Origin: Lachnospiraceae bacterium
GTDB taxonomy: Bacteria > Bacillota > Clostridia > Lachnospirales > Lachnospiraceae
NCBI GenBank assembly: GCA_017397645.1
Contig: JAFQIE010000037.1
Location: 51,516 to 115,515, forward strand
Reading direction: 5' to 3'
DNA: 64,000 bases
The position numbers and the translations under genes are program-made. Each line of letters opens with the position of its first letter. Position 1 is the first letter of the stretch. The notes below the pieces were generated by a model, which made no database searches, was not told where the DNA came from, and worked only from the letters and a program-made list of their open reading frames with translations. Positions 16,956 to 25,611 of this stretch are shown here, one piece after another.

Positions 16956-18200
16956 ATGCAGGATACAAAGAAATCTACGAGAAATGCTTTTATTCGTGGG
17001 ATGTTGATAGGAATCTTGGTCAGTTTGGTGATCCTTGCCTTTACCAGAATCGGTGAAGGACAGTATGGTGCGTCAGGGATTCCCATTCCTGATGAAGTGA
17101 GTCTGCAACCCGATTCGGCTGTAAACGAGGACATGATAGCCAAACTGCAAGCGTTGGAGCAGACGATAAATGATTATTACTATCTCAACGAAGTGACAGT
17201 GGAAGACTATCAGACCGGCGTGTATAAGGGTATGGTTCTTGGACTTGGAGATATTTATTCCGAGTACTATACAGAAGAAGAAATCAATGATTTGTTAGAA
17301 CAGATAGAAGGTACTTTTTATGGCGTAGGTGCATATATCAGTTTGGACACAGCAACAGGATTGCCCAAAATCAGCGGCGTGATTAAGGGTGCTCCGGCGG
17401 AGGAAGTAGGTCTTCGTGCCAACGACATCATATATGAAGTGGACGGAGTGTCCACATATGGACTTTCTTTGACGGAAGTGGTGTCTATGATCAAAGGTGC
17501 TGAGGGTACGGAGGTACATCTTACCATTGTGAGAACCGGTGAAGATGATTATTTGGACATTTATGTCACCAGAAGAGAAGTGGAAACACCTACCATTGAA
17601 TATAAAATGATGGAAGATAAGATGGCTTATATTTTGATCAACGAGTTTGATGAAGTGACTGTAAGCCAGTTTGAAGAAGCCCTGGCACAGGCCAGACAGG
17701 AAGGCATGGAGGGCGTGATTTTTGATGTGCGCGCAAATCCGGGCGGAAGCTTAGATGCAGTGGTAAATATGTTGCGTCGGATTTTGCCTGCCGGTGACAT
17801 TGTATCTACCAAGGACAAATATGGCGAAGGTCAGGTATATACCTGTGACGGCAAAAACCAAATTGACGTACCCGTGGTTCTTTTGATTGATATGAATTCC
17901 GCCAGTGCGGCGGAGATCTTTGCCGCGGCCATCAAGGAATACGAGATTGGCACCCTGGTGGGAACCACTACCTTTGGTAAGGGTATTGTGCAGCAGATTA
18001 TTCCCTTTGCGGACGGTACTGCGGTGAAGTTGACGGTGAGCTCTTACTATACCCCTTTGGGCAATGACATTCACGGTGTGGGCGTGGAGCCACATATCCT
18101 GTGTGAGTTTGACGGAGAGGCGTACTATGACAGTGAGGATCCTTTTGACAACCAGTTGGAAAAGGCCAAAGAGGTTCTGAGAGATTTAATGAAACAATAA
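16956..18200 (+). CDS. S41 C-terminal processing peptidase (CtpA/CtpB-like)
   Basis: About 414 residues: membrane anchor (~10-32), a helical region, a PDZ domain (~95-185; GVGAYISLD, GAPAEEVGLRANDII), and the S41 protease core with the serine in NSASAAEIFAAA (~315) and the lysine in GTTTFGKGIVQ (~340), plus NPGGSLDAVV. It cleaves substrates exported across the membrane. I prefer ATG 16956, with AGAGG at 16941-16945, over the GTG at 16935, which lacks a binding site. S41 proteases commonly sit behind ftsEX-M23 in Clostridia and could control hydrolase turnover (inference). Confidence 0.9.
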   Translation: MQDTKKSTRNAFIRGMLIGILVSLVILAFTRIGEGQYGASGIPIPDEVSLQPDSAVNEDMIAKLQALEQTINDYYYLNEVTVEDYQTGVYKGMVLGLGDIYSEYYTEEEINDLLEQIEGTFYGVGAYISLDTATGLPKISGVIKGAPAEEVGLRANDIIYEVDGVSTYGLSLTEVVSMIKGAEGTEVHLTIVRTGEDDYLDIYVTRREVETPTIEYKMMEDKMAYILINEFDEVTVSQFEEALAQARQEGMEGVIFDVRANPGGSLDAVVNMLRRILPAGDIVSTKDKYGEGQVYTCDGKNQIDVPVVLLIDMNSASAAEIFAAAIKEYEIGTLVGTTTFGKGIVQQIIPFADGTAVKLTVSSYYTPLGNDIHGVGVEPHILCEFDGEAYYDSEDPFDNQLEKAKEVLRDLMKQ

Positions 18201-18208
18201 CCCGTTTG

Positions 18209-18236
18209 CATAAGGGAGCCGACAGGCTCCCTTATG
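18209..18236 (+). terminator. Perfect 12-bp hairpin between the S41 gene and the glycan operon
   Basis: CATAAGGGAGCC (18209-18220) pairs perfectly with GGCTCCCTTATG (18225-18236) around a GACA loop. There is no T run afterwards, so it is an atypical terminator; it could also stabilise the ctp transcript 3' end. Confidence 0.6.
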
Positions 18237-18268
18237 GTGTGTAATTATGCCGAAAGAAAGTAGTTGTT

Positions 18269-19348
18269 ATGAAGAGTAGAATCTATGTGTGTCACACCTA
18301 TTATCACGTATATGTGACCTTTTTGAAAGAGTTAAAACTGAAAGCCGATAGCCCCGAAAAAGTCGGACAAGCTACCTTGGTGCTGTCCAAAATGTCTAAC
18401 GATTTTGAGACACTAAAGCAACGGGTAGAGAGCACGGGGTTGTTCGAAGAAGTCATCGAATTTGATGAGAAGAGAGAAGATTTCTTTCCGGAACTATCCA
18501 AATGGAGGCAGGAAACAGGAAATCTCATCAAGAATCTTCTGCAGAGAATCCGATTTACTAGAGAGTACGCCCGCCTGGAGGCTCCCTATGTGCCTGTGGA
18601 TTTTCGCCAGTACCGGGATATTTATGTATACTGTGACTCGGATCCCATCGGTTATTATCTGAATCAAAATAAGATATACTATCATGCTTTGGAAGATGGA
18701 TTGAACTGTTTGAAGAATTTTGACGCTGCCAGATATGACAACAGAGGGCATTTTGGTCTGAAGGCATTTTTATCCAAAAAATGCAACCTGATTTTTGTTC
18801 AGAACGGCTATGGAAAATACTGCATTGATATGGAAGTGAACGATATTTCCGCTATTAAGTATCCATGTCCTGCGTATATTGAAGAGCCAAGACAGGCATT
18901 GGTAGACCGCCTTACCGAAGAGGATAAGCAGGTTATTTTACAGGCATTTATCCGGGATAAAGAGGGCTTAGAGCGGCAAATTGCAGAGTCCGGTAGCCTG
19001 GGGGATAAGATTTTGATACTCACTGACCCTCTATGTACTTTGGATGTGAGAGAAAAGATCTTCAGAGACATTATCGCGATGTACGAAAAGGAGGGGACGA
19101 TTTTTATCAAGCCCCATCCCAGAGATGTGTTGGATTATCGGAAACTATTTGGGGAGTATCCCCAATTTGATGCAACCGTTCCCATGGAAATGCTGAATTT
19201 CTTCCCGGGATTACGGTTTAAAAAAGTAGTAGCTGTGTTGACGGAGATTAAGGCGATTCAATTCGCTGACGAGGTGATTCGCTTGGGCGAGGATTTTATG
19301 GATGCTTACGAGGATCCGTTAATCCACAGGCAGAACGAGCAGATTTAA
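18269..19348 (+). CDS. Putative glycosyltransferase, GT52/sialyltransferase-like
   Basis: A 359-residue soluble protein. It opens with YVCHTYYHVYVTFLKEL, typical of bacterial sialyltransferase-like families (GT52), has HALEDGLNCLKN in the middle (~150) and FIKPHPRDVLDYR (~280), the His-Pro-type motif expected for CMP-sugar binding in this group. First gene of an operon that also encodes pseF, pseH and pseI, so CMP-pseudaminic acid is a sensible donor (inference). Acceptor unknown. The start ATG 18269 has only a weak AAAGAAAG upstream. Confidence 0.65.
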   Translation: MKSRIYVCHTYYHVYVTFLKELKLKADSPEKVGQATLVLSKMSNDFETLKQRVESTGLFEEVIEFDEKREDFFPELSKWRQETGNLIKNLLQRIRFTREYARLEAPYVPVDFRQYRDIYVYCDSDPIGYYLNQNKIYYHALEDGLNCLKNFDAARYDNRGHFGLKAFLSKKCNLIFVQNGYGKYCIDMEVNDISAIKYPCPAYIEEPRQALVDRLTEEDKQVILQAFIRDKEGLERQIAESGSLGDKILILTDPLCTLDVREKIFRDIIAMYEKEGTIFIKPHPRDVLDYRKLFGEYPQFDATVPMEMLNFFPGLRFKKVVAVLTEIKAIQFADEVIRLGEDFMDAYEDPLIHRQNEQI

Positions 19349-19360
19349 GAGGAGAGGGCA

Positions 19361-21562
19361 GTGCAAGCGCAGCTTTTGGCCATAATTAGAAAAAAAGTGA
19401 ATATTGTCATACTTGCGCTGTTTGCAGTTGTTCTAATAGCGAGTTTTTGGCTCATGTTACGCCCAAAGGAAGTGTATCGGTTTGAAGGGAGTTTTACACC
19501 TGCGCCCGGTGTTGTCCTGCGGGAAGAACCGATTTATGAGGATATCTCTTTACGCCCCGGTGTGTATCAGGTGGAACTATCCTACGAGACAAAGAATCCC
19601 ATGGGATACTTGTGTACGGCCAAGGATGAGACGGTATTTCACGGAGGCCTTTTGACAAATGGAGAGAATCTGTATGGTGGCAAGGGGAAAACCGGATATT
19701 TGATGTGGTTGTTGGAGCCCACAGACCGGTTAGATATTTGTTTGAGTTACGAGGGAGATATTTCTCTCACTACCGGCGATTTGATCATTCGGAAAACCGG
19801 ATATATGGGTAGTATCTTGTTTGCAGGTACCTTGCTCGTGGGACTGTTGTACATTGGATTAATGCTGTACCGAAGTTATGATTTGGCCGGTTGCGTATCC
19901 AAAGAACAGAAGAAAGCCATCTTTGGTGTGGCAGTAATATCGTTGATTGCTTCCATTCCCTTTCTGTTGGGTGTGAGTTTGAATGGTGCGGATTTAACCT
20001 TTCATTTGCATCGTATTGAGGGGATTGCAGATGGTCTGCGAAGTGGCCAGTTTCCGGTAAGAATTGAGCCGGAATGGGTGCATGGACACGGATATGCCTG
20101 TGGTATTTTCTATTGTAATATTTTGTTTTATTTTCCGGCCCTTTTACGCTTGGCGGGATTTCCGATTACCTTCAGTTACAATATTTTTTGTGTTGTTTTG
20201 AATGTTGCAACCGCTATCGTGTCCTACGGCGTGTTCCGTAGAATTTTTACGGATAGGAATATTGGCCTTGTTTGTAGCGCGCTGTATACCTTGTCGGGGA
20301 TGCGTATTTTCAAGACGGTGATGACCGGTGGTCCCGGAGAAAACGGTGCATTGCTCTTCCTACCTTTGGTGGTTTATGGTTTTTGGGCACTGCTTGCTTA
20401 TGAGACGGAAGATATTCGTTTCAAGAAATCATGGATTCCGTTGTCGGTAGGATTCGCAGGTTTGATTCAAACCCATATATTGACCTGTGAATTGACAGCC
20501 TTTGTCAGTGTGCTTGTGTGTCTGGTGTGCTGCAAGCGTGTATTTGCCAAAAGCCGGTTTCTTATGCTTTGTAAAGGTGCATTTGCCTCGTTGGTAATGA
20601 CCGCCTGGTTTGTGGTGCCCATGCTGGATTTTGTATGGCACGAAAATGTACATGTGGAGCATATTTCGGGACGGACGATTCAGGAGGCAGGCCTTGTATT
20701 TCGGGATTTGTTTTTCCGCTGGGGACTTTCTCCCACCGGTGTAGGATTCTATCTTGCGCTGGTTTTGGTGCTGTTTGGCGTGCTGTGGATGAGCGGTAAA
20801 TGTAAAAAAGAGGCAAAGGATATCTTTGCTTTGGGTAAGATTTCTCTCTGCCTGTGTGTGCTACTGATGAGTATGAGCCTGCAGGTGTTTCCTTGGAATA
20901 AAATTCAGGCCTTGCACCCCATTTTGGCAAGTCTGATTAGCAGTATTCAGTTTCCCTACCGCTTTTTGGGATGGGCAAATGTATTTGGCATTCTGCTGGT
21001 GGGATGTTGCCTGTGGTATATGAGACAGCACAATAAGAGAACAGGGTATCGCCTGCTGATGCTGGGTGCTGTGTTGAGTATTACCGCGTTTAGCCTGCAT
21101 CAATTGGAATATGTCAGCAAGTACCAAGGCACCTATGTGTTGTATAACGTGGAGGGAATGGGCAGAGGCTATATTTCCGGTGCGGAATATGTGATTGAGG
21201 GTACGGTGGATACGGAGCTGACGTATCGCGATGCATTACCCGATGAAAATGTGGTTATTTCGAATTATGACAAGGGTAGTCTTAGGGCGGAATTTGATTG
21301 TGTAAATACGGGCAAGGAAGCCGGTTATGTAGATTTGCCACTTTTGCTCTATCGTGGTTATCGGGCGTATAATCCTGCTACGGGAGAAGCGTTGGATTTG
21401 TTCTATGGTGAAAATAACACTGTCTGTGTGGAAATCCCTGTCGGATTTAACGGACAGGTTTGGGTGCGCCACGTTCCTTTGTGGTACTGGCGTGTGGCAG
21501 AGGCGGTGACGCTGTTGGGATATGGAGTTTGGATATGGAGATGCAAGGTAAGAAAAAAGTAA
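19361..21562 (+). CDS. YfhO/GT-C-like polytopic membrane protein A of the pseudaminate operon
   Basis: A 733-residue membrane protein: one N-terminal helix (~14-34), an external beta-rich domain (~35-145), about ten helices (~150-585), a second external domain (~590-705) with YNVEGMGRGYISGAEY, and a final helix (~711-728). The core holds HLHRIEGIADGLR and RIEPEWVHGHGYACGIFY, a conserved polar loop of the kind found in YfhO-like and '6-pyruvoyl-tetrahydropterin synthase-related' membrane proteins. Such proteins are suspected lipid-linked sugar transferases; activity is unproven. GTG start at 19361 after GGAGAGGG. Its closest relative is the next gene. Confidence 0.72.
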   Translation: MQAQLLAIIRKKVNIVILALFAVVLIASFWLMLRPKEVYRFEGSFTPAPGVVLREEPIYEDISLRPGVYQVELSYETKNPMGYLCTAKDETVFHGGLLTNGENLYGGKGKTGYLMWLLEPTDRLDICLSYEGDISLTTGDLIIRKTGYMGSILFAGTLLVGLLYIGLMLYRSYDLAGCVSKEQKKAIFGVAVISLIASIPFLLGVSLNGADLTFHLHRIEGIADGLRSGQFPVRIEPEWVHGHGYACGIFYCNILFYFPALLRLAGFPITFSYNIFCVVLNVATAIVSYGVFRRIFTDRNIGLVCSALYTLSGMRIFKTVMTGGPGENGALLFLPLVVYGFWALLAYETEDIRFKKSWIPLSVGFAGLIQTHILTCELTAFVSVLVCLVCCKRVFAKSRFLMLCKGAFASLVMTAWFVVPMLDFVWHENVHVEHISGRTIQEAGLVFRDLFFRWGLSPTGVGFYLALVLVLFGVLWMSGKCKKEAKDIFALGKISLCLCVLLMSMSLQVFPWNKIQALHPILASLISSIQFPYRFLGWANVFGILLVGCCLWYMRQHNKRTGYRLLMLGAVLSITAFSLHQLEYVSKYQGTYVLYNVEGMGRGYISGAEYVIEGTVDTELTYRDALPDENVVISNYDKGSLRAEFDCVNTGKEAGYVDLPLLLYRGYRAYNPATGEALDLFYGENNTVCVEIPVGFNGQVWVRHVPLWYWRVAEAVTLLGYGVWIWRCKVRKK

Positions 21563-23838
21563 ATATTGCTATTTTGCTTGCAATTCTTATGGTATTACTG
21601 GTGGGGTTCTATGGATTGGTGAAGCCGTTGCGCCGTGTTGTTTTAGAAGGGGCGCATGAATTTACCGTAGGGCAGGTCGTGGATTATCAGATGTTGTATT
21701 CGGGAATATCCCTCGCTCCCGGTGTTTGGCAAGTGGAACTGACCTATGAGACGGACAGACCGTTGGGATATCACTGTACGGCAACAGATGCAACCGTTCG
21801 ACCGGGAGCACTGCTTACCAATGGGGAAAACCTCTACAGTGGCAAAGGTGTTACAGGTTTTAAGCTATGGCTGCTAGAGGATACGGATGCACTGGAGATT
21901 CGGGTCAGTTACGACGGTCAGGGTGCGTTGCAGACACGCGATTTGGTACTACAGGAAACCAGAGGACTGGGAGGCATGATTTTTACTATAGGTCTGTTGG
22001 CATTGGTGCTTTTTGTAAGTATGCAGTGGTATCGCAGACACATGGCCGTAAAGGGGGTCAGCGTAGGGACCAAGAAAGCAGTCTTCGGTGTGTTGGTGAT
22101 TACTGTGATGGCTTCAGTTCCCTATCTGCTGGGCGTTTCCATGGACGCAGGAGATCTGGTGTATCATTTGCACAGAATAGAGGGCATCGCAGACGGACTT
22201 ACAGATGGACAATTTCCTGTCCGCATTGAACCGGAATGGGTGCACGGACATGGATATGCCAGCGGTATCTTTTACTGTAATTTATTGCTATACTTCCCGG
22301 CGATTTTGAGAATCGCAGGTTTCCCCATTACCCTTAGTTATAACGTTTATTGTGTTTTGGTGAATCTGGCTACGGTGGCCATTGCATATTTTTGTTTCCG
22401 TAAAATATTTCAAAGTCGTCAGATAGGATTGGTTTGTAGTGCATTGTATACTCTGTCCGGCATTCGGATTTTCAAGACGGTACTCACCGGGGCGGTGGGT
22501 GAAAACAATGCGATGATGTTTTTGCCTCTGATACTGTACGGATTTTTCCTGGTGTTTGGAACAGAAGTGCATGTGGAGCAAAGAAAGAAGGCCTGGTTAC
22601 CTTTGGGAATTGGTTTTGCGGGGGTATTGCAGACCCATGTATTGACTTGCGAAATTACAGCTTTTCTCACCGTGATACTTTGCGTTGTTATGGTTAGGAG
22701 AGTGTTTACCAAAGAATGCTTCCAGCCTTTGTTTTGGGGTGCAGTAACAGCTTTGGGGCTGAGTCTTTGGTTTTTGATTCCGTTTATAGATTATTTTTTC
22801 ACACAGGATATGCACATCAAACATGTTTCCGGACGGACCATCCAAATGATGGGGTTGCGACCGCTACAGCTTTTATTTGGCTGGGCTGACCAAGGCGAAG
22901 TAGCCGGCATGGGTGGTGTGAAATTACAGGAGACCACACCCGCTGCAGTGGGATGGTTCCTAGTGCTTGCGGTAGTTATTTTCGCGGGGATGTGTTTGTT
23001 CGGGCTTTGGAAAAAACAATCTAAGGATATTGCCGGATTGGGAGTTATCTCGGCTTTGTTTGGAATCCTGATGATGGCTATGAGTTTGAAGGCGTTTCCC
23101 TGGGATGCCATACAGCAGATACATCCGTTGTTTGCCAGTCTGGTGAGCAGTTTACAGTTTCCTAACCGGTTTTTAGGCTGGGGAACCTTATTTGGCGTTA
23201 CCGCGGTGGGATGCATTCTTTGGTATTTGCAAAAAGAAAACAAGAAGTATATTACCGGGCTGGTCTTGGCAGCAGCTGTTGTTTCTGTCGTAACCGGCGG
23301 ATTGCATCTAAATGATGCCATTTGCAAACACAGAACCAGTTTTACCCTATACAATGTGGAGGGTATGGGCCGGGGATATATCTCCGGTGCGGAGTACCTG
23401 ATAGAGGGTACGGATGGCAATACACTGCTATATAGAGCGCCTATGACCAGCGAAGGGGTTACTGTGGAATCATACGAGAAGGGTGGCTTACAGGCACGGG
23501 TGGCATGCAGGAATCCGGAATCGAAGGATGGCTTTGTGGATTTGCCCCTGCTTTTGTACCGCGGTTACAGAGCCGTGGATGTGCAAACAGGAGAAGAACT
23601 AGCGTTGCAGTACGGTGAGAACAACACGATATGCGTGAATATTCCTGCCGAATATCAGGGGGAATTCGAGGTTGGGTTTGTACCACCCTGGTATTGGCGT
23701 GTGGGCGAGTGGATTAGTTTATTTAGTTATATCCTGATTCTGAGTTATTGCTTTATGAAAAAATCGGCACGGGAAATAATAGACGGCGAAGCCATAGAGA
23801 CAACGAAAAAGGAGGTGGGCTTAGGATATGAAGAGTAA
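21535..23838 (+). CDS. YfhO/GT-C-like polytopic membrane protein B, paralogue of A
   Basis: A 767-residue paralogue of the preceding protein with the same order of parts: N-terminal helix, external domain (LLTNGENLYSGKG shared in near-identical form), helix bundle with HLHRIEGIADGL and RIEPEWVHGHGYASGIFY, external domain with YNVEGMGRGYISGAEY, last helix. It has an extra loop of roughly 30 residues near residue 455 and an acidic, Lys-rich C-terminal tail after the last helix. The start at ATG 21535 (GGAG at 21524-21527) overlaps gene A by 28 bases; the longer frame from TTG 21460 would overlap by 100. The pair arose by tandem duplication. Confidence 0.72.
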   Translation: MEMQGKKKVNIAILLAILMVLLVGFYGLVKPLRRVVLEGAHEFTVGQVVDYQMLYSGISLAPGVWQVELTYETDRPLGYHCTATDATVRPGALLTNGENLYSGKGVTGFKLWLLEDTDALEIRVSYDGQGALQTRDLVLQETRGLGGMIFTIGLLALVLFVSMQWYRRHMAVKGVSVGTKKAVFGVLVITVMASVPYLLGVSMDAGDLVYHLHRIEGIADGLTDGQFPVRIEPEWVHGHGYASGIFYCNLLLYFPAILRIAGFPITLSYNVYCVLVNLATVAIAYFCFRKIFQSRQIGLVCSALYTLSGIRIFKTVLTGAVGENNAMMFLPLILYGFFLVFGTEVHVEQRKKAWLPLGIGFAGVLQTHVLTCEITAFLTVILCVVMVRRVFTKECFQPLFWGAVTALGLSLWFLIPFIDYFFTQDMHIKHVSGRTIQMMGLRPLQLLFGWADQGEVAGMGGVKLQETTPAAVGWFLVLAVVIFAGMCLFGLWKKQSKDIAGLGVISALFGILMMAMSLKAFPWDAIQQIHPLFASLVSSLQFPNRFLGWGTLFGVTAVGCILWYLQKENKKYITGLVLAAAVVSVVTGGLHLNDAICKHRTSFTLYNVEGMGRGYISGAEYLIEGTDGNTLLYRAPMTSEGVTVESYEKGGLQARVACRNPESKDGFVDLPLLLYRGYRAVDVQTGEELALQYGENNTICVNIPAEYQGEFEVGFVPPWYWRVGEWISLFSYILILSYCFMKKSAREIIDGEAIETTKKEVGLGYEE

Positions 23839-24886
23839 GTATATGAATTATTTGTGGTATCTTTTGGTGCTAGTGGTAGTTCTTCTGCCATTGGTCACGT
23901 TCCAAATGCCCGCCTGCGGAGAAACTAACACCTGGCTTATGGGGCCTAAGGCGATCAGTCGTATTGCCGGTGCCGGCACGATGGTTACAAAAGTGTTTTT
24001 GGCATTGATTCAGCTTGGCACCTTGCTCACATCGGGAATGTTGTTTCGTAAAGTATTTGAGAGCAAAGAGGGGGCTTTTTTTGCCACTTTGTTTTATATG
24101 ACTTTGCCCTATCGGCATTACTTGTTATATGATGCCGGTATGTGGGCGAGAGCTATGGCGCTGATGCTTCTTCCCCTATTTGTCAGATTGTTGATTTCGG
24201 TGTATACTGTAGAGAAAAGACAGATTTGGAAGTGGACTTTGGCAGCAGGCGCAGTGTTTGCGGCGGTAGCATACAGCGATTGGGTCATTGGTGTTTTGCT
24301 GGCAGATGTGGTACTGGTGAGTGCTCTGTGGTACCGTAAGGCGCGGGGCTTGGCGCCGTTGGTTCCCGGTTTGGTATTGTACCTGCCCGATGCAGGAAAA
24401 CTATTGCAGTACTTTTTCGTAGGAGGCTTAGAAGAATATCAACTGCCACTGGGTTCCATCATGGGAAATGGATATCGTTTGGGTAGATTTTTGACTTCTT
24501 TCATGTACAAGGAAGGACTGCCCGGTATAGGTCTTGGTCTCCTGGGCGCTTTGGTGCTGTTGGTGGGACTTGCCTTTGTGGGAGAAAATTTCCATTGGGA
24601 GAAAAAATGCACTTTTCCTGCAGTGGTGGCAGGTGTTATGATGATACTGTCCCTGGCGGTATTTCCCTGGGATTTGGTGCAACGCTTGGGCATGCCATTT
24701 GTCCGTATGGTGGGTCTTGTGGTATCTCCTGCCGTGTTCTTTGGTTTTGCGGGATTGCCCCTTAGTATGCTGGGTGGTGCAGGCGTGGAAGCTTTTGGGA
24801 AAGCGGAAACGGACAAGGTAAAATTTGTTCAAATATTGTTGATTTTGGCGTCCTTGGGCGCAAGTATTTATATGGCGGTGGCATAA
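23828..24886 (+). CDS. Shorter polytopic membrane protein C, related to A and B
   Basis: A 352-residue protein made almost only of membrane helices (eight to nine). It shares the pattern LFRKVF...GAFFATLFYMTLPYRHYLLYD with the core of A and B (FRRIF...VCSALYTLSGMRIFK), but lacks both external domains and the HGHGY loop. It may be a reduced paralogue acting as partner of A/B, or a shortened copy. It overlaps gene B by 11 bases with AGGAGG upstream and shares one base with pseF (TAATG), so translation is likely coupled. Confidence 0.65.
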   Translation: MKSKYMNYLWYLLVLVVVLLPLVTFQMPACGETNTWLMGPKAISRIAGAGTMVTKVFLALIQLGTLLTSGMLFRKVFESKEGAFFATLFYMTLPYRHYLLYDAGMWARAMALMLLPLFVRLLISVYTVEKRQIWKWTLAAGAVFAAVAYSDWVIGVLLADVVLVSALWYRKARGLAPLVPGLVLYLPDAGKLLQYFFVGGLEEYQLPLGSIMGNGYRLGRFLTSFMYKEGLPGIGLGLLGALVLLVGLAFVGENFHWEKKCTFPAVVAGVMMILSLAVFPWDLVQRLGMPFVRMVGLVVSPAVFFGFAGLPLSMLGGAGVEAFGKAETDKVKFVQILLILASLGASIYMAVA

Positions 24887-25581
24887 TGCGTAGAATAGCA
24901 ATCATTCCTGCCCGTGGCGGCAGTAAAAGAATCCCCAGAAAGAATATTAAAGATTTTTGTGGTAAACCGATTTTGGCATATTCCATAGAGGCGGCGCTTT
25001 CCGGAGGTGTCTTCGATGTTGTGATGGTATCTACGGATGATGAGGAAATTGCTGAGATTGCAAAAGCCTATGGCGCACAAGTGCCTTTCCTGCGCAGTGC
25101 GGAAGCTTCCGGTGATTTTGCTACCACAGCCGATGTTTTATTGGAAGTGTTGGCAGAGTATGAAAAGATGGGTCAGACCTTTGATATGGGATGCTGCATA
25201 TTTCCTACAGCACCTTTTGTGACAAGTAAAAAACTGACAGATGCGTCAGAAAAATTTTCTGATAGTACGGCGGATGCGTTATTCCCCGTAGTAGCATTTG
25301 ATTATCCCACTCAACGGGCGATGGTTATTAGAGAAGGAAAACTGGTGTTTGAAAACCCTAAATATATGAATAGCAGATCCCAGGATTTGGAGCCCCACTA
25401 CCATGATGCCGGACAGTTCTTTTTCTTTCGCGTGGATTCATTTAAAAAGAACCGTACCGCTTTGGTGGGAGAGATTCTGCCCTTGGAGGTATCCGGCCTG
25501 GAGGTGCAGGATATTGATAATGAGACAGACTGGCAGATAGCCGAGATGAAGTATAAACTAATGATGGAAAAGAAAGATTGA
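24886..25581 (+). CDS. pseF: Pseudaminic acid cytidylyltransferase PseF
   Basis: A 231-residue cytidylyltransferase of the NeuA/PseF group. The N terminus IIPARGGSKRIPRKN binds CTP; DYPTQRAM and YHDAGQFFFF are features I associate with PseF rather than NeuA or LegF. It activates pseudaminic acid to the CMP-sugar. The nearby pseI and pseH support this reading. It is translationally coupled to the membrane protein gene upstream. Family membership is certain; the exact nonulosonate is inferred from motif and context. Confidence 0.85.
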   Translation: MRRIAIIPARGGSKRIPRKNIKDFCGKPILAYSIEAALSGGVFDVVMVSTDDEEIAEIAKAYGAQVPFLRSAEASGDFATTADVLLEVLAEYEKMGQTFDMGCCIFPTAPFVTSKKLTDASEKFSDSTADALFPVVAFDYPTQRAMVIREGKLVFENPKYMNSRSQDLEPHYHDAGQFFFFRVDSFKKNRTALVGEILPLEVSGLEVQDIDNETDWQIAEMKYKLMMEKKD

Positions 25582-25611
25582 AACTGACGTGGTTTACTAC
25601 AGAAATTTAGG

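Noticed and set aside
21460-21534. Longer N terminus of membrane protein B
   Set aside because: It would overlap gene A by about 100 bases and places polar residues before the expected N-terminal helix; ATG 21535 has a ribosome site.
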